In this document: piece after piece, positions 34,082 to 43,275 of the stretch
Layout: each line of letters begins with the position of its first letter
Numbering within the stretch: the stretch's first letter is position 1
Assembly (NCBI RefSeq): GCF_003284585.1
Contig: NZ_QKRX01000014.1
Location: 1-64,000, forward strand
Direction of reading: 5' to 3'
Origin: Nitrincola tibetensis
Lineage (GTDB): Bacteria; Pseudomonadota; Gammaproteobacteria; Pseudomonadales; Balneatricaceae
Length of the DNA: 64,000 nt
Notes under the pieces: model-generated
The model's database searches: none
What the model was told of the DNA's origin: nothing
The model's input: the letters and a program-made list of their open reading frames with translations, nothing else
Position numbers and translations under genes: made by a program

Positions 34082-34109
34082 GCCTCTTTTACCGGATGGC
34101 AAAAGAGGC
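34082..34109 (-). terminator. Intercistronic hairpin after the sugar-binding protein gene
   Basis: GCCTCTTTT and AAAAGAGGC pair around a 10-base loop between the binding-protein and permease genes. It could be a partial terminator or an mRNA 3' protector giving excess binding protein. Confidence 0.65.
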
Positions 34110-34123
34110 TAAGTTGACGTTCC

Positions 34124-35374
34124 TTATTGAGCCGCGCGTATTGCGGACGCCAGTTGGCGTGTCGCTTCCTGAGCTGTCATGGAACTGTTAAAAAAGGTTG
34201 TGGTAACATCGTAGATAGCACCTTGTACGGCTGATGTGGTCGACATGCCATGTGCCATGGATGGAACAAGTCCTTCGCCCGATGCTGATGTTGATTTGAA
34301 GGTATCCATTGATGCTTGTGCGCATGCATCAAAACCACTCATGTCCTGATCAAGACGAACAGGAATTGAGCCTTTGTTCATGTTGAAGGTTTCTTGGAAT
34401 TCAGGAGAAAGCACCAGTCGTGCCATAGTGTTTTGTGCGGCAACATTTTCGGCACTGCGTTGTTTGAACATGGCCAGTGAGTCTATGTTAAAGGTGAACA
34501 TGTCGTCTGTGCCTGGGAAGGGTAGGCATAAATAGTCTGTTCCGGGCTGCATATTGGCTGCCGAAAACTCACCCTTCGCCCAATCCCCCATAAACTGCAT
34601 GGCAGCATCACCACGAATCACCATTGAGGTCGCAATGTTCCATTCACGGCCAGGGAAGCCTGGATCTAAATAGTCACGTACTTTTCTGAACTGCTCAAAT
34701 GCTTCAATCATCGTATCGCTTTGCAACGCGGCAGGATCATGTTCAACAAATGCTTTAACGAAGAACTCGGGTCCGCCTAAGCTCAGTGCGATGGATTCAA
34801 ACGTTGTTGCGTCTTGCCAAGCTTGCCCGCCATGAGCAATGGGGATGATACCCGCGGCTTTGAGTTTATCCGCAGCTGCCCATAACTCATCAAGAGAGGT
34901 TGGCAGTTCGACACCGGCTTTTTCAAAAGCGGCGGGATTTGCCCACATCCAGTTTACACGATGGACGTTGACAGGCACGGCAACAAACTCGCCGTCGAAT
35001 TGCATGATGTTACTAACCATCTCGGGTAAAAAATCCTTCCAGCCTTCTGCCTCGGCAACATCGTTGAGACTACTCAAAAAACCCAGATCAGCCCATTCGT
35101 GTATTTCAAGCCCTTTGATTTGAGCAGAGGATGGCGGATTACCTGATACGGCGCGTGCGCGTAAAACGGTCATGGTGTTTTCACCGCCGCCGCCAGCAAC
35201 CGCAAAGTCTTTCCAAGTATGTCCTTCTTTTTCCACCATTGACTTGAGTACACTGACGGCTGCTGCTTCACCACCGGATGTCCACCAGTGTAGAACTTCG
35301 ACTTCACCTGCTTGAGCGGTGAATGCAACGCTTGAAGTCAGTGCGACAGTGAGCATGGATTTTCTAAAATTCAT
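34124..35374 (-). CDS. gtsA: Periplasmic sugar-binding protein (GtsA type)
   Basis: A 416-residue extracellular solute-binding protein family 1 member with a cleavable signal peptide (MNFRKSMLTVALTSSVAFTAQA). The mature N-terminus, EVEVLHWWTSGGEAAAVSVL, is typical of glucose/mannose-binding GtsA-like proteins. It delivers sugar to the two permeases encoded downstream. The start follows AGGTTATTTCC-like sequence, with about 640 bp of intergenic DNA upstream. Substrate specificity cannot be decided, though the GltR/GltS-like system nearby favours glucose. Confidence 0.82.
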   Translation of the reverse strand: MNFRKSMLTVALTSSVAFTAQAGEVEVLHWWTSGGEAAAVSVLKSMVEKEGHTWKDFAVAGGGGENTMTVLRARAVSGNPPSSAQIKGLEIHEWADLGFLSSLNDVAEAEGWKDFLPEMVSNIMQFDGEFVAVPVNVHRVNWMWANPAAFEKAGVELPTSLDELWAAADKLKAAGIIPIAHGGQAWQDATTFESIALSLGGPEFFVKAFVEHDPAALQSDTMIEAFEQFRKVRDYLDPGFPGREWNIATSMVIRGDAAMQFMGDWAKGEFSAANMQPGTDYLCLPFPGTDDMFTFNIDSLAMFKQRSAENVAAQNTMARLVLSPEFQETFNMNKGSIPVRLDQDMSGFDACAQASMDTFKSTSASGEGLVPSMAHGMSTTSAVQGAIYDVTTTFFNSSMTAQEATRQLASAIRAAQ

Positions 35375-36014
35375 GGAAATAACCTCTACATTATTTTTGT
35401 TATCGAGTGCTATGAAGACTTATAAAAAATCTAATTAACAAACCCAATATCAAATCTAATGCTTCCAACCGACAAATACACGTAAGATAAGGTTACTAAG
35501 TGTAACGTGAATTCATATTCAACCATGTAGCTCTAAATTAGATATAAATTAAGTTGTTGATTTTTTGATAGTATTCATTTCGTGTTCTTTTGTATAAATT
35601 AAATTTGTAACAATCTTGTTGCATAATGTGGTCGGTGTAACAATTATGTAATCAAGAAACACTGCATTTTTGACCGAATGCAGAGTTCGTCAAAGTTTGC
35701 TATTAAGGCTTATACTCTAGATTGGCGGCAGTGAGTTGATATACCTAGCAATGCTGGTGTGCTCTATCTTTAAGAATATGGCATATGTTTTGATTTTATA
35801 AATCAGCGGGTTTCCACCCATTCTTGATATTGATGAAATGTGCAAATGGGTGGAATTTCATCTATTTTTAAAGGTGAGAGGGGTTGAAGTCGCTTTTAGT
35901 TTTATTAAATTATTGATTTTAATTGTTTATTTAGTTGTTGGCGCTTTTATTGCTGTAAACTCTTGGCAGTGAGTCCTGATTTTGAATGACTCCTTTTTAA
36001 AAAGGCAAGATTAG
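35375..36014. promoter_or_regulatory. Divergent promoter region of sugar operon and chemoreceptor
   Basis: About 640 bp of AT-rich DNA without a supportable gene between divergent gtsA and a chemoreceptor gene. I see no unambiguous sigma-28 or CRP site by eye; short A/T runs abound. It probably holds two promoters. Confidence 0.4.
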
Positions 36015-38000
36015 ATGAATAATAATAACGTGAAATCAACCTCTTTTGGCATATTGCTTAAATCGCTTATTGCACCGACTTTTTTGCTGTTTTTTATGGT
36101 AATGGTGGGAGCCTATGCGGTATACAATTTAAGCAGTGTGAGTCAAACGACGCGTGTAATTACCGATGATATGGTCCCAAATACTGGGCGAGCGACGGAA
36201 GTTATGCGCTCTATTTTTAATGAGCGCTTGGCCTTATATAATTTTAGAGCCAGTGGCGCACCTGACGATGCGCGCATCTTTAATACAGAACAAAAAGAGA
36301 CTCAACGCTTGCTCCAAGAGGCTGACGTTTATTTTAAAAATCCTCAACGCCGTGCCATGTTGCAGTCTTTGTCTCAGCAGCATGAAAATTTCGGTCGTCA
36401 TTTTTCACAAGAGCTAGTTCCTGTGCAAACTGAGATGATGGCGTTGCGTGAGCGTCTATTAAATGAGCTCGGTCCTGCTGCGCGACGTGAAATAGAACGC
36501 TTGGTTGAAACCGCACTGGTCAGTGGTCGCTTGACAGAAGTTCGAGTGGCAGTGGCTGCACAAGGCAATGTTTTGAATGCCAGCACGCAAGTGGGGTTAT
36601 TTTCTATTACCATGGACCCTGCCTTTCAGCGTGAAGCGGGTTTATTAATTGAAGATGCGCGCTTTACCATAGAAGACTATGCTGACATTGCGGGATTGGA
36701 TACCCGAGCTTTGATTGCTGAGCTTGTCAGTACTTGGTCCGAGTATGAAGAAGCCTTTGCACAAATGATTCAACTCGCTGAGCGTTATCAAGCAATTCTT
36801 AACGATTCTATATTGCCTAAAGGGACTCAGTTAACAGATGCCGCTTATGGCTTACAGCTTGATATCTTTAATCATTTAGAACAAGAGGGGGCTCGGACCC
36901 AGTCTCAGATTCAGTCAAGCAATGTCATTATGATGCTGCTAGTGGCGATTGCAGCCATTATTGGTTCGGCGATTGCCTATTTTATTACTCGAAGTGTTGT
37001 CAAACCGATTCTTGCAGCAAGTCACGTTTTATCGGATTTGGTGACAAGCCTGAGAGCCAAAAACTGTGATTTGCGTCAGCGTTTGCCTGTCACAACACGA
37101 GATGAAGTTGGAGTTCTGGCTCGAAACATCAACGAGTTTTTAGCGACATTACAACCCGTTGTTAATCAATTCAGAGAGAGTTCCGATACGCTGCAGTCTG
37201 CTTCTAGCAAGCTGACAAAGGTTGCATTGAAAACTCAAGAGGGAACCCATCAGCAAAAGAGTGAAACCATTGAAGTGGCCACCGCCATGGAGGAAATGGA
37301 GAGCACTGTCGCCGATATCGCGCGAAGTGCGGCAGAAGCTCAGGTGTTGTCTGAACAAACGGATAAAGACGCCAATGAAGGTAAGCAAGTTGTTAATCAG
37401 ATGATTAACAGTAGCCAAGATTTAGCGGCTCAGCTTAAAGAAATGGCGGATGGAATTGAGTCTTTAGGTAGCCACACGGCTTCAATCGGACAAGTTTTAG
37501 AGGTGATCAAAAGTATTTCCGATCAAACGAATCTACTGGCGTTGAATGCGGCGATTGAGGCCGCTAGAGCGGGCGAAAGTGGACGCGGTTTCGCAGTGGT
37601 TGCCGACGAGGTGAGAACCTTGGCAAAACGAACCTTGGATTCCACTGTGCAAGTGCAGTCCTTTGTCGATAATGTGCAAAAAGGTACTGAGTTGGTAGTC
37701 TTGAAAATGCATAAGTGCAAAGCGTCAAGTGAATCAACGGTAGAAAAGGTGGCTGCGGCAAACGAAGCGTTAAATATGATCATGACGCGTGTACAAACCA
37801 TCAAGGATATGACAACTCAAATAGCCAGTGCAGCTGAAGAGCAAAGCTTGGTGTCTCACGAAATCACACGCAGTGTGGATCGTATTCGACACATCGCTGA
37901 AGACTCAGCCCTATCGGCTGAAGGATCCTCTCAGTCTGCCCTCGAAATGGATCGGTTAGGTAAGGAGTTGAATCAGTTAGTTAGCCAGTTTAAGTCGTAG
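36015..38000 (+). CDS. Methyl-accepting chemotaxis protein with four-helix-bundle sensor
   Basis: A 661-residue receptor: TM1 about 17-37, periplasmic helical sensor about 38-310 (long helices rich in Glu, Gln and Arg), TM2 about 312-332, HAMP about 335-390, and signalling hairpin to the end with tip ISDQTNLLALNAAIEAARAG. It reports on an external ligand to CheA/CheW. The gene diverges from the sugar-binding protein gene and ends 3 bp from the convergent sensor kinase. A sugar or sugar-bound binding protein is a plausible ligand, which is inference. Confidence 0.88.
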   Translation: MNNNNVKSTSFGILLKSLIAPTFLLFFMVMVGAYAVYNLSSVSQTTRVITDDMVPNTGRATEVMRSIFNERLALYNFRASGAPDDARIFNTEQKETQRLLQEADVYFKNPQRRAMLQSLSQQHENFGRHFSQELVPVQTEMMALRERLLNELGPAARREIERLVETALVSGRLTEVRVAVAAQGNVLNASTQVGLFSITMDPAFQREAGLLIEDARFTIEDYADIAGLDTRALIAELVSTWSEYEEAFAQMIQLAERYQAILNDSILPKGTQLTDAAYGLQLDIFNHLEQEGARTQSQIQSSNVIMMLLVAIAAIIGSAIAYFITRSVVKPILAASHVLSDLVTSLRAKNCDLRQRLPVTTRDEVGVLARNINEFLATLQPVVNQFRESSDTLQSASSKLTKVALKTQEGTHQQKSETIEVATAMEEMESTVADIARSAAEAQVLSEQTDKDANEGKQVVNQMINSSQDLAAQLKEMADGIESLGSHTASIGQVLEVIKSISDQTNLLALNAAIEAARAGESGRGFAVVADEVRTLAKRTLDSTVQVQSFVDNVQKGTELVVLKMHKCKASSESTVEKVAAANEALNMIMTRVQTIKDMTTQIASAAEEQSLVSHEITRSVDRIRHIAEDSALSAEGSSQSALEMDRLGKELNQLVSQFKS

Positions 38001-38003
38001 TCA

Positions 38004-39524
38004 TTATTCTTTATCGAGTTGAATTTCGACTTTCAAGCCAAAGCCAGGTTCATTCTTCAACTGAATAGAACCTCCATGTGTATGAACAATATTGCGGGCG
38101 ATGGTCATTCCTAGGCCATGTCCGCCCGTATTGCGGTTACGAGACGTCTCTAAGCGAACAAAGGGTTCAAAGATATGTGCCAGTTCCTCTTCAGGGACTC
38201 CCGGCCCATTATCGAGGATGGTAATTAAAAACGCATCGGGGGTTTCGTTGAGTGTGACCCATGCCTCAGAACCATAAAACACAGCATTATGAATTAGATT
38301 CGACAAGCAGCGTTTGAAAGCGATTGGGCGTCCGATCAGATGCATCTGCACAGGTCCGTCTAAATGAACCGTCTTATTTAATACGGCCACCTCTTCTTGG
38401 ATCGCATGGATTAATGCATTCACATCCATGCGTGATGTTGGCTCATTCAGATCGCTTCCGCGTGCCAGCTCCAAAGCTCCTTGAACCAAATGCTCAAGCT
38501 CACTGAGGTCTTGGTTTATCTTGGTTCGTGCCTCAGGGTCATCGAGTAGCTCTGAGCGTAATCTCAGGCGTGTAATCGGCGTTTTTAAATCGTGGGAAAT
38601 AGCAGAAAACAGTAAGTTGCGCTCACTAATAAACGCTAGAATGCGCCGTTGCATCAAGTTAAACGCCCGAGCTGTTTCACGGACCTCAAAGGTGCCTTTC
38701 TCGGGTACCGGAACCTGGTGAATATCACGTCCCAGAAGACTGGCCGCCTCCGATAGCTGGCGCAGAGGGGCCGTCATCCAGCGTACAATAAACCAGCTAC
38801 TCAGCATTAGAATAAACGATAAAATCAAGGTGAACACGAGTTGTTCATGCGTAAAAGGAGGTATGCCCTCAACAACATAGGGATCAGGGAGCATTAAGCT
38901 GGCTAGGTAAAGCCAGTCGCCATTGCTCATTTGCATTTGAGCGACAAGCAAAGGGGCAGGTGGATTCAATACCAGGTTATTTTGCACCCAGCGCGAGGGA
39001 AGCTCCGAGAAAAGTACGTCTTTGTTGAATACTCGTAGTTTATCGGGATAGGCAAAATCGACATCAATTTCACGGACACGTACACCAACACGGTCTCTAA
39101 AGGCTGTTTCGTAGGCGCTAATTAATCGAGTTTTTAGCGGATTATCTTCAATGCTTTCATACTCGATTCTCTCTTCGTTAACGCTCAAGAAAAAACGACT
39201 TCCTCCCAGATTACGTTGCTGATCTAAAATAATATGCTGGTAGGTTTTGGGCAAGCCTTCAAAATAAAGAACGGTTTGTGCCATTGAAATGGCTAAGTCT
39301 TCAACACTCAAGAGGGCGTCTGACTCTTTTTCACTGTGCATAGAGGCAAGCCAAATGCTGGTCGCCAGAAAAAAAGATCCACCCACGGCTAACGCCATCA
39401 CCAACAACAAACGACTGTAAAGTGATGAGTAAGCACGTGGTAATAAGTGTATCAGCCAACGAGGACGTCGAGTCTTGGTCTTAAAGGTATTGGATGTCGG
39501 CACTGAGAAGATAACCCTGTCCAC
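38004..39524 (-). CDS. Sensor histidine kinase (EnvZ/GltS type)
   Basis: A 506-residue inner-membrane kinase: TM1 about 37-59, periplasmic region about 60-235, TM2 about 236-256, HAMP, HisKA with the phosphorylated His in SAISHDLKTPITRLRLR, and HATPase with NLIHNAVFYGS, ILDNGPGVP and GHGLGMTIARN. It is translated from a GTG at 39524, overlapping the response regulator by about 44 bp; a GTG at 39503 is also possible. The genetic context matches GltS kinases that control glucose uptake in pseudomonads. Confidence 0.85.
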   Translation of the reverse strand: MDRVIFSVPTSNTFKTKTRRPRWLIHLLPRAYSSLYSRLLLVMALAVGGSFFLATSIWLASMHSEKESDALLSVEDLAISMAQTVLYFEGLPKTYQHIILDQQRNLGGSRFFLSVNEERIEYESIEDNPLKTRLISAYETAFRDRVGVRVREIDVDFAYPDKLRVFNKDVLFSELPSRWVQNNLVLNPPAPLLVAQMQMSNGDWLYLASLMLPDPYVVEGIPPFTHEQLVFTLILSFILMLSSWFIVRWMTAPLRQLSEAASLLGRDIHQVPVPEKGTFEVRETARAFNLMQRRILAFISERNLLFSAISHDLKTPITRLRLRSELLDDPEARTKINQDLSELEHLVQGALELARGSDLNEPTSRMDVNALIHAIQEEVAVLNKTVHLDGPVQMHLIGRPIAFKRCLSNLIHNAVFYGSEAWVTLNETPDAFLITILDNGPGVPEEELAHIFEPFVRLETSRNRNTGGHGLGMTIARNIVHTHGGSIQLKNEPGFGLKVEIQLDKE

Positions 39525-40209
39525 GAACGGTTTTGATTAACTGGCTGGCATGGCCTGTTTCAAGCTTTTGTCTCAATCGGCTGATTTGAACATCGATACT
39601 GCGATCATACGGGCTCAGCTCTCGACCTTTCAAGCGCTTAAACAAAGCCTCACGACTGATTATTTGACCCGGGTTTTGGATAAAAATTTGCAGCAAGTCG
39701 AAATCCGCACCGCTAAGAGCTAGCGTCTCGCCTTGCTCATGAGTGAGCTTGCGTTGCATCAGATCAAGTGTCCATTGGCCAAATTGTATTTTCTGTGTGG
39801 TTGTTGTTTCAGTCGAGCTATTGCGTTCTTCAGTGCGGCGAAGAACGGCCTTTATTCGAGCCAATAACTCACGTGGGTTAAAGGGCTTATTCATGTAGTC
39901 GTCCGCTCCGAGTTCCAACCCGATAATTCGGTCTGTTTCATCGGAACCTGCGGTGAGCATGATAATCGGTACATCAGAGGTTGAACGAACTTTTTTGCAC
40001 AGAGTAAAACCGTCCTCTCCCGGCATCATGATGTCCAAAACGATCAAATCAACTGGATTCAAGCGTAAGGATTCCATCAACCCTTGCCCATTATGCGCCG
40101 TTGAAACCGTAAATTGGTTGCGACTGAGGTAAGTGCTTAATAAATCAGTGATTTCCTGATCATCGTCAACGACTAAAATGTGGGGTGTGTCTTTATTATT
40201 GTCATTCAT
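39481..40209 (-). CDS. OmpR-family response regulator (GltR-like)
   Basis: A 242-residue regulator: receiver 10-125 with acidic pair VVDDDQ, phospho-acceptor Asp in DLIVLDIMMPGEDG and Lys in NKPFNPREL. A C-terminal winged helix (about 145-238) has SPYDRSIDVQISRLRQKLE and TVRGQGYLL. It is cotranscribed with the kinase and probably regulates the adjacent sugar ABC operon. A different external signal remains possible. Confidence 0.87.
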   Translation of the reverse strand: MNDNNKDTPHILVVDDDQEITDLLSTYLSRNQFTVSTAHNGQGLMESLRLNPVDLIVLDIMMPGEDGFTLCKKVRSTSDVPIIMLTAGSDETDRIIGLELGADDYMNKPFNPRELLARIKAVLRRTEERNSSTETTTTQKIQFGQWTLDLMQRKLTHEQGETLALSGADFDLLQIFIQNPGQIISREALFKRLKGRELSPYDRSIDVQISRLRQKLETGHASQLIKTVRGQGYLLSADIQYL

Positions 40210-40342
40210 AGAGGTGATGTTTTTAACTCGTATATTGAAACCTTTTAAGCGGCATTAATTTACAATCAAGCCACCTATTAGCTGGGGGGGTTAAGTGTGC
40301 CACTTCGTAATGGATTGAGCTAGACGAAGTCATTTAATTCTA

Positions 40343-41965
40343 TCATTTTGTCTTGTTAGGGCTATTTGAAGTTGCCACATACTGCCGAAAGAGAGATTGA
40401 CCTATCCGGTAAGCACGCTTGAATTCATCTTTTATACTGGTGGCCTGCAAAGGGCTCAAGCGGTGACGATTGAGCTGAGTCATAAGTCCTTCTGAGTAAT
40501 ATTCATTGATGAGAGCTTCAAGTGTTTCTAAATTAAAGACAGGCTTGTTCTCGGGTAAAGCAATGCACACCATCTCCTTAATGGGAAACAGCTCTTGCAG
40601 ATACGTTTGGGCATCTATTATATGGGCCCATTTTTCTTGAGCCGCAGGTGATGCAGAGGATGCTTGAGGATAGGGAGGGGCCCATTCCCGAACTGGCTGG
40701 AGACGATCCACCTGTGTTAGAACGCCCAGTACGGGTGGTTTTTTGCGTGTACGGTTGCTTGAGAGCTCGTAGCGTGCTTGCCATGCTCGATATGCATTTA
40801 AATCCAGAGCTCGTGCCGGTTGGTCAGCTTTGAAAACCCACAAAACCACATCAGACTCCATGAGGATATCAAGCGTTTCATTCAGTTGTTTGGCATCGCC
40901 ATTTAGCCCAGGTAAGTCAATCAGGTGAAGGGTTTCGACCGTCTCAAGTCGACAAACAAATCGGTTTACAGATGATGTTGAGGGTAAGGGGGATACCTCG
41001 GTCACAAGCTCACGGCATAGCGCATTGACGAGTGTCGATTTTCCAGCATTAATCTGTCCAACACAGGCTATTTTCAACGGGTTTGGTTCAAGGGATAGAG
41101 GAATTTTGTCTTGAGCCATCGGTGTATTTTCAAGATCATTTTGGTAGCGGCCACTGTAAAGATCTATCGACACACGTGCCACCTCCTGCAAAAAAGCCTG
41201 TTTAAGGCGATGCTGGAGATCCGCTTTAACCTCTTGAAAAAAATAATCATACAGTTGAGCACGCGCTTCTGCTAGCCACCCTGTGGGTGTGGCTAAACGA
41301 ACAACTCGCCAGACATTCCAGAGCTTAAGGATGGGTTGATGTCGATCTCTATTTTCATAAATCAACTGCAGTGATGCGATATCAATTTTTTCAGCATACG
41401 GAAGGTGTTCTTTCAGTAAACGTCGATATCGACGACTGACCACTTCGGTTAAGGTCAAAAGTTCTAAAAGAGTGATTTTAGTGACACTTCGATGATGTTG
41501 ACCACGATAGGCCTGAGCACTCTCAGTGAGAAGGACAATTGCGTGCTCCCTTAAGCGTCCCCAACTGGCATCTTGCTGTAAACAGTCCTCTAGCGTTAGG
41601 TTAAGCTTGTTCCAACACGCCAAATCAAATTCTGACCAATCCTGTTGAGGACTCACCCAATCACCAGTGTCAACTGCAAGGGTTTCTTGCTCTGGCTGTG
41701 TTTTGGATTGTTTATTGGAGTAACGTAAATAAACTAAGGGGAGGGCTAGCAAGCAACTGCAAAGCAAGATAAGCCCCATAAAGTATAGACCCCATCCCGC
41801 TTGCCAAATATGGTATAGGCCAACGAATGACAAGCATAGAATCGGGATAGCAAAGAGGCTGGCTAACCAAGGTAGGTAGCTTAATATGCGTTCAATTTTT
41901 TGAGTGGTGAGTGTTGATGTCTTAGAGGACTTCTCTGAGGCATTGGGTTTATTTTGAGGTTTCAC
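40343..41965 (-). CDS. Membrane-anchored GTPase, function unknown
   Basis: A 540-residue protein with two N-terminal membrane helices (about 33-52 and 57-79) and a P-loop GTPase domain from about 300: G1 GQINAGKSTLVNAL, G3 DLPGLNG, and a TQVDRL segment fitting G4. The stretch between (about 100-290) is helical and unlike known domains to me. It overlaps the upstream GTPase gene by 17 bp, so the two are translated together and may form a heteromeric membrane complex. Related gene pairs occur in marine gammaproteobacteria without assigned function. Confidence 0.7.
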   Translation of the reverse strand: MKPQNKPNASEKSSKTSTLTTQKIERILSYLPWLASLFAIPILCLSFVGLYHIWQAGWGLYFMGLILLCSCLLALPLVYLRYSNKQSKTQPEQETLAVDTGDWVSPQQDWSEFDLACWNKLNLTLEDCLQQDASWGRLREHAIVLLTESAQAYRGQHHRSVTKITLLELLTLTEVVSRRYRRLLKEHLPYAEKIDIASLQLIYENRDRHQPILKLWNVWRVVRLATPTGWLAEARAQLYDYFFQEVKADLQHRLKQAFLQEVARVSIDLYSGRYQNDLENTPMAQDKIPLSLEPNPLKIACVGQINAGKSTLVNALCRELVTEVSPLPSTSSVNRFVCRLETVETLHLIDLPGLNGDAKQLNETLDILMESDVVLWVFKADQPARALDLNAYRAWQARYELSSNRTRKKPPVLGVLTQVDRLQPVREWAPPYPQASSASPAAQEKWAHIIDAQTYLQELFPIKEMVCIALPENKPVFNLETLEALINEYYSEGLMTQLNRHRLSPLQATSIKDEFKRAYRIGQSLFRQYVATSNSPNKTK

Positions 41966-43034
41966 GCGTTGCGACCTCTCGGATTTCGTTCAATGCTCGC
42001 CAGTAAGTTTCCTGTAGCGTAACAGGAGATGAGGTGAGCCCTTTCTGCTGATTAAACCAGTATTGGCAAGCAACGCGTCCGAGCGCATAGGTTGAGGCAA
42101 AGCTCAGAGCGGCGGCACTGATTGCCCCGACGGATTGCCCATACACAGGTATCAATTTCAATAATTGGCGAATGCCCAGTTGAGATGCATAGTGAATGCT
42201 GATACTGACGCCAAGGGCTGCAAGCAATTGAGTTAACTGTTGGCGAGACCAAGGCTGGTTGTAACGCGCAGCCAGTCCTTGCAGCATTTTGCTTTGAATC
42301 ATAGGAACAGTGATTGCGCCTAATACGGGAATGCAGTCGGTTGCTGCGGCAACTCCAGCAAACCGTAAAATCTCTTTGCGATGATCTGCAAAAATCTGAG
42401 CTTCTGCCTCTTTATGACTCTGATTGTGTAAGGCTTCAGTGACCGAGGGTAAAAACTCGGCAATGGCAAGTTTTAAGGAAGCGATGCCCAGTGGTTGTTC
42501 CTCGTTGAAATCCACATGCACTTGAGGGATTGGTTGCCCCCACAGCCTTTCAATGTTTTCCTGATTCAGGGCTGAACACGAAGATACTCCTGCACTGTGG
42601 GTATGAACGCAAAGTAAATGCTTTAATTTGGAATGATCGCGAATCTGTTGTAACGCGTTGCATAGGGCACTTTGTTCAGGATCGTCACCGCGCATCAGTA
42701 GGAGCACAGCATGGCTTGAGGTTTGGCACGCCGCTATGTCCTCTGCTGCATCGTAAGTTGCCTCGCCGAGCCCTCGAGTGTCTAAAAACCTGAACAAGGG
42801 GCTGGCCGTAGGGAATGCATAAGTATGCGCATGCTGAGTACAGGGTTTAAAACCTTGGCCTATTTGAATCTGATTTTCCCCTGTAAGCGTGCGCACGAGA
42901 GAGGACTTACCGGCTCCCGTTTTTCCCAATAACCATAAGGTCGGTAACTTCGCATCCGAATCATGAGGGGGTTTCACCATGCTTGGGTGCGGCGGTGGTG
43001 TTAAAAATGACTTTAATCGATCAGGTAGTTTCAT
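41949..43034 (-). CDS. GTPase with DUF697 membrane domain
   Basis: A protein of about 361 residues: G1 LLGKTGAGKSSLVRTL, G3 DTRGLGE, then a C-terminal DUF697 domain (about 220-340) with the hydrophobic segments FAGVAAATDCIPVLGAITVP and IPVYGQSVGAISAAALSFAS. I chose ATG 43034; the longer reading to 43142 would run into the terminator hairpin of the putative small RNA. The start has no strong ribosome site, so it is uncertain. It is coupled to the second GTPase. Confidence 0.7.
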   Translation of the reverse strand: MKLPDRLKSFLTPPPHPSMVKPPHDSDAKLPTLWLLGKTGAGKSSLVRTLTGENQIQIGQGFKPCTQHAHTYAFPTASPLFRFLDTRGLGEATYDAAEDIAACQTSSHAVLLLMRGDDPEQSALCNALQQIRDHSKLKHLLCVHTHSAGVSSCSALNQENIERLWGQPIPQVHVDFNEEQPLGIASLKLAIAEFLPSVTEALHNQSHKEAEAQIFADHRKEILRFAGVAAATDCIPVLGAITVPMIQSKMLQGLAARYNQPWSRQQLTQLLAALGVSISIHYASQLGIRQLLKLIPVYGQSVGAISAAALSFASTYALGRVACQYWFNQQKGLTSSPVTLQETYWRALNEIREVATRETSK

Positions 43035-43084
43035 GAGTAAGACTTTAGAGACTAGTGTGATTATTGCAAGTCTTGATGCATAAA

Positions 43085-43190
43085 AGCCAAAAAAAGAAGC
43101 CGAAGCGATAACCGCTTCGGCCCTAACGTGCTGAATAAGCACTTTGAACTTATGTGCGATGAGGGCACGAGTTCAACCTGTCAATGAGGT
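43085..43190 (-). ncRNA. Putative Fur-regulated small RNA (RyhB/PrrF-like by context)
   Basis: On the minus strand a promoter-like TTGCAA, 17 bp, TACATT overlaps a Fur-box-like palindrome. About 105 nt of non-coding sequence follow with three clear stems: TTGAACT/AGTTCAA enclosing GTGC/GCAC, then GTGCT/AGCAC, and finally GCCGAAGC/GCTTCGGC followed by TTCTTTTTTT. There is no credible ORF. Layout and size fit iron-stress small RNAs, though I see no sequence identity with RyhB or PrrF cores. It could alternatively be an untranslated leader of the GTPase operon ending in an attenuator. Confidence 0.5.
43089..43124 (-). terminator. Intrinsic terminator of the putative small RNA
   Basis: GCCGAAGC and GCTTCGGC (8 bp, 7-base loop), followed on the minus strand by TTCTTTTTTT. 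This is a textbook Rho-independent terminator located before the GTPase start codon. Confidence 0.85.
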
Positions 43191-43201
43191 TTTAATGTAA
43201 T

Positions 43202-43222
43202 GCAAATTATTATCGTTTGCAA
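43202..43222 (-). promoter_or_regulatory. Fur-box-like palindrome
   Basis: The minus strand reads TGCAAACGATAATAATTTGCA, with 6-bp outer arms and a GATAATAATT core resembling the Fur consensus. It shares the TGCAAA-GATAAT pattern with the site upstream of bfd (56107-56128). Confidence 0.55.
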
Positions 43223-43275
43223 TAGTGTTTGTGGTTTTTTTTGAGAGCCGTGAAATTTTTACGTAAGCACACAGC

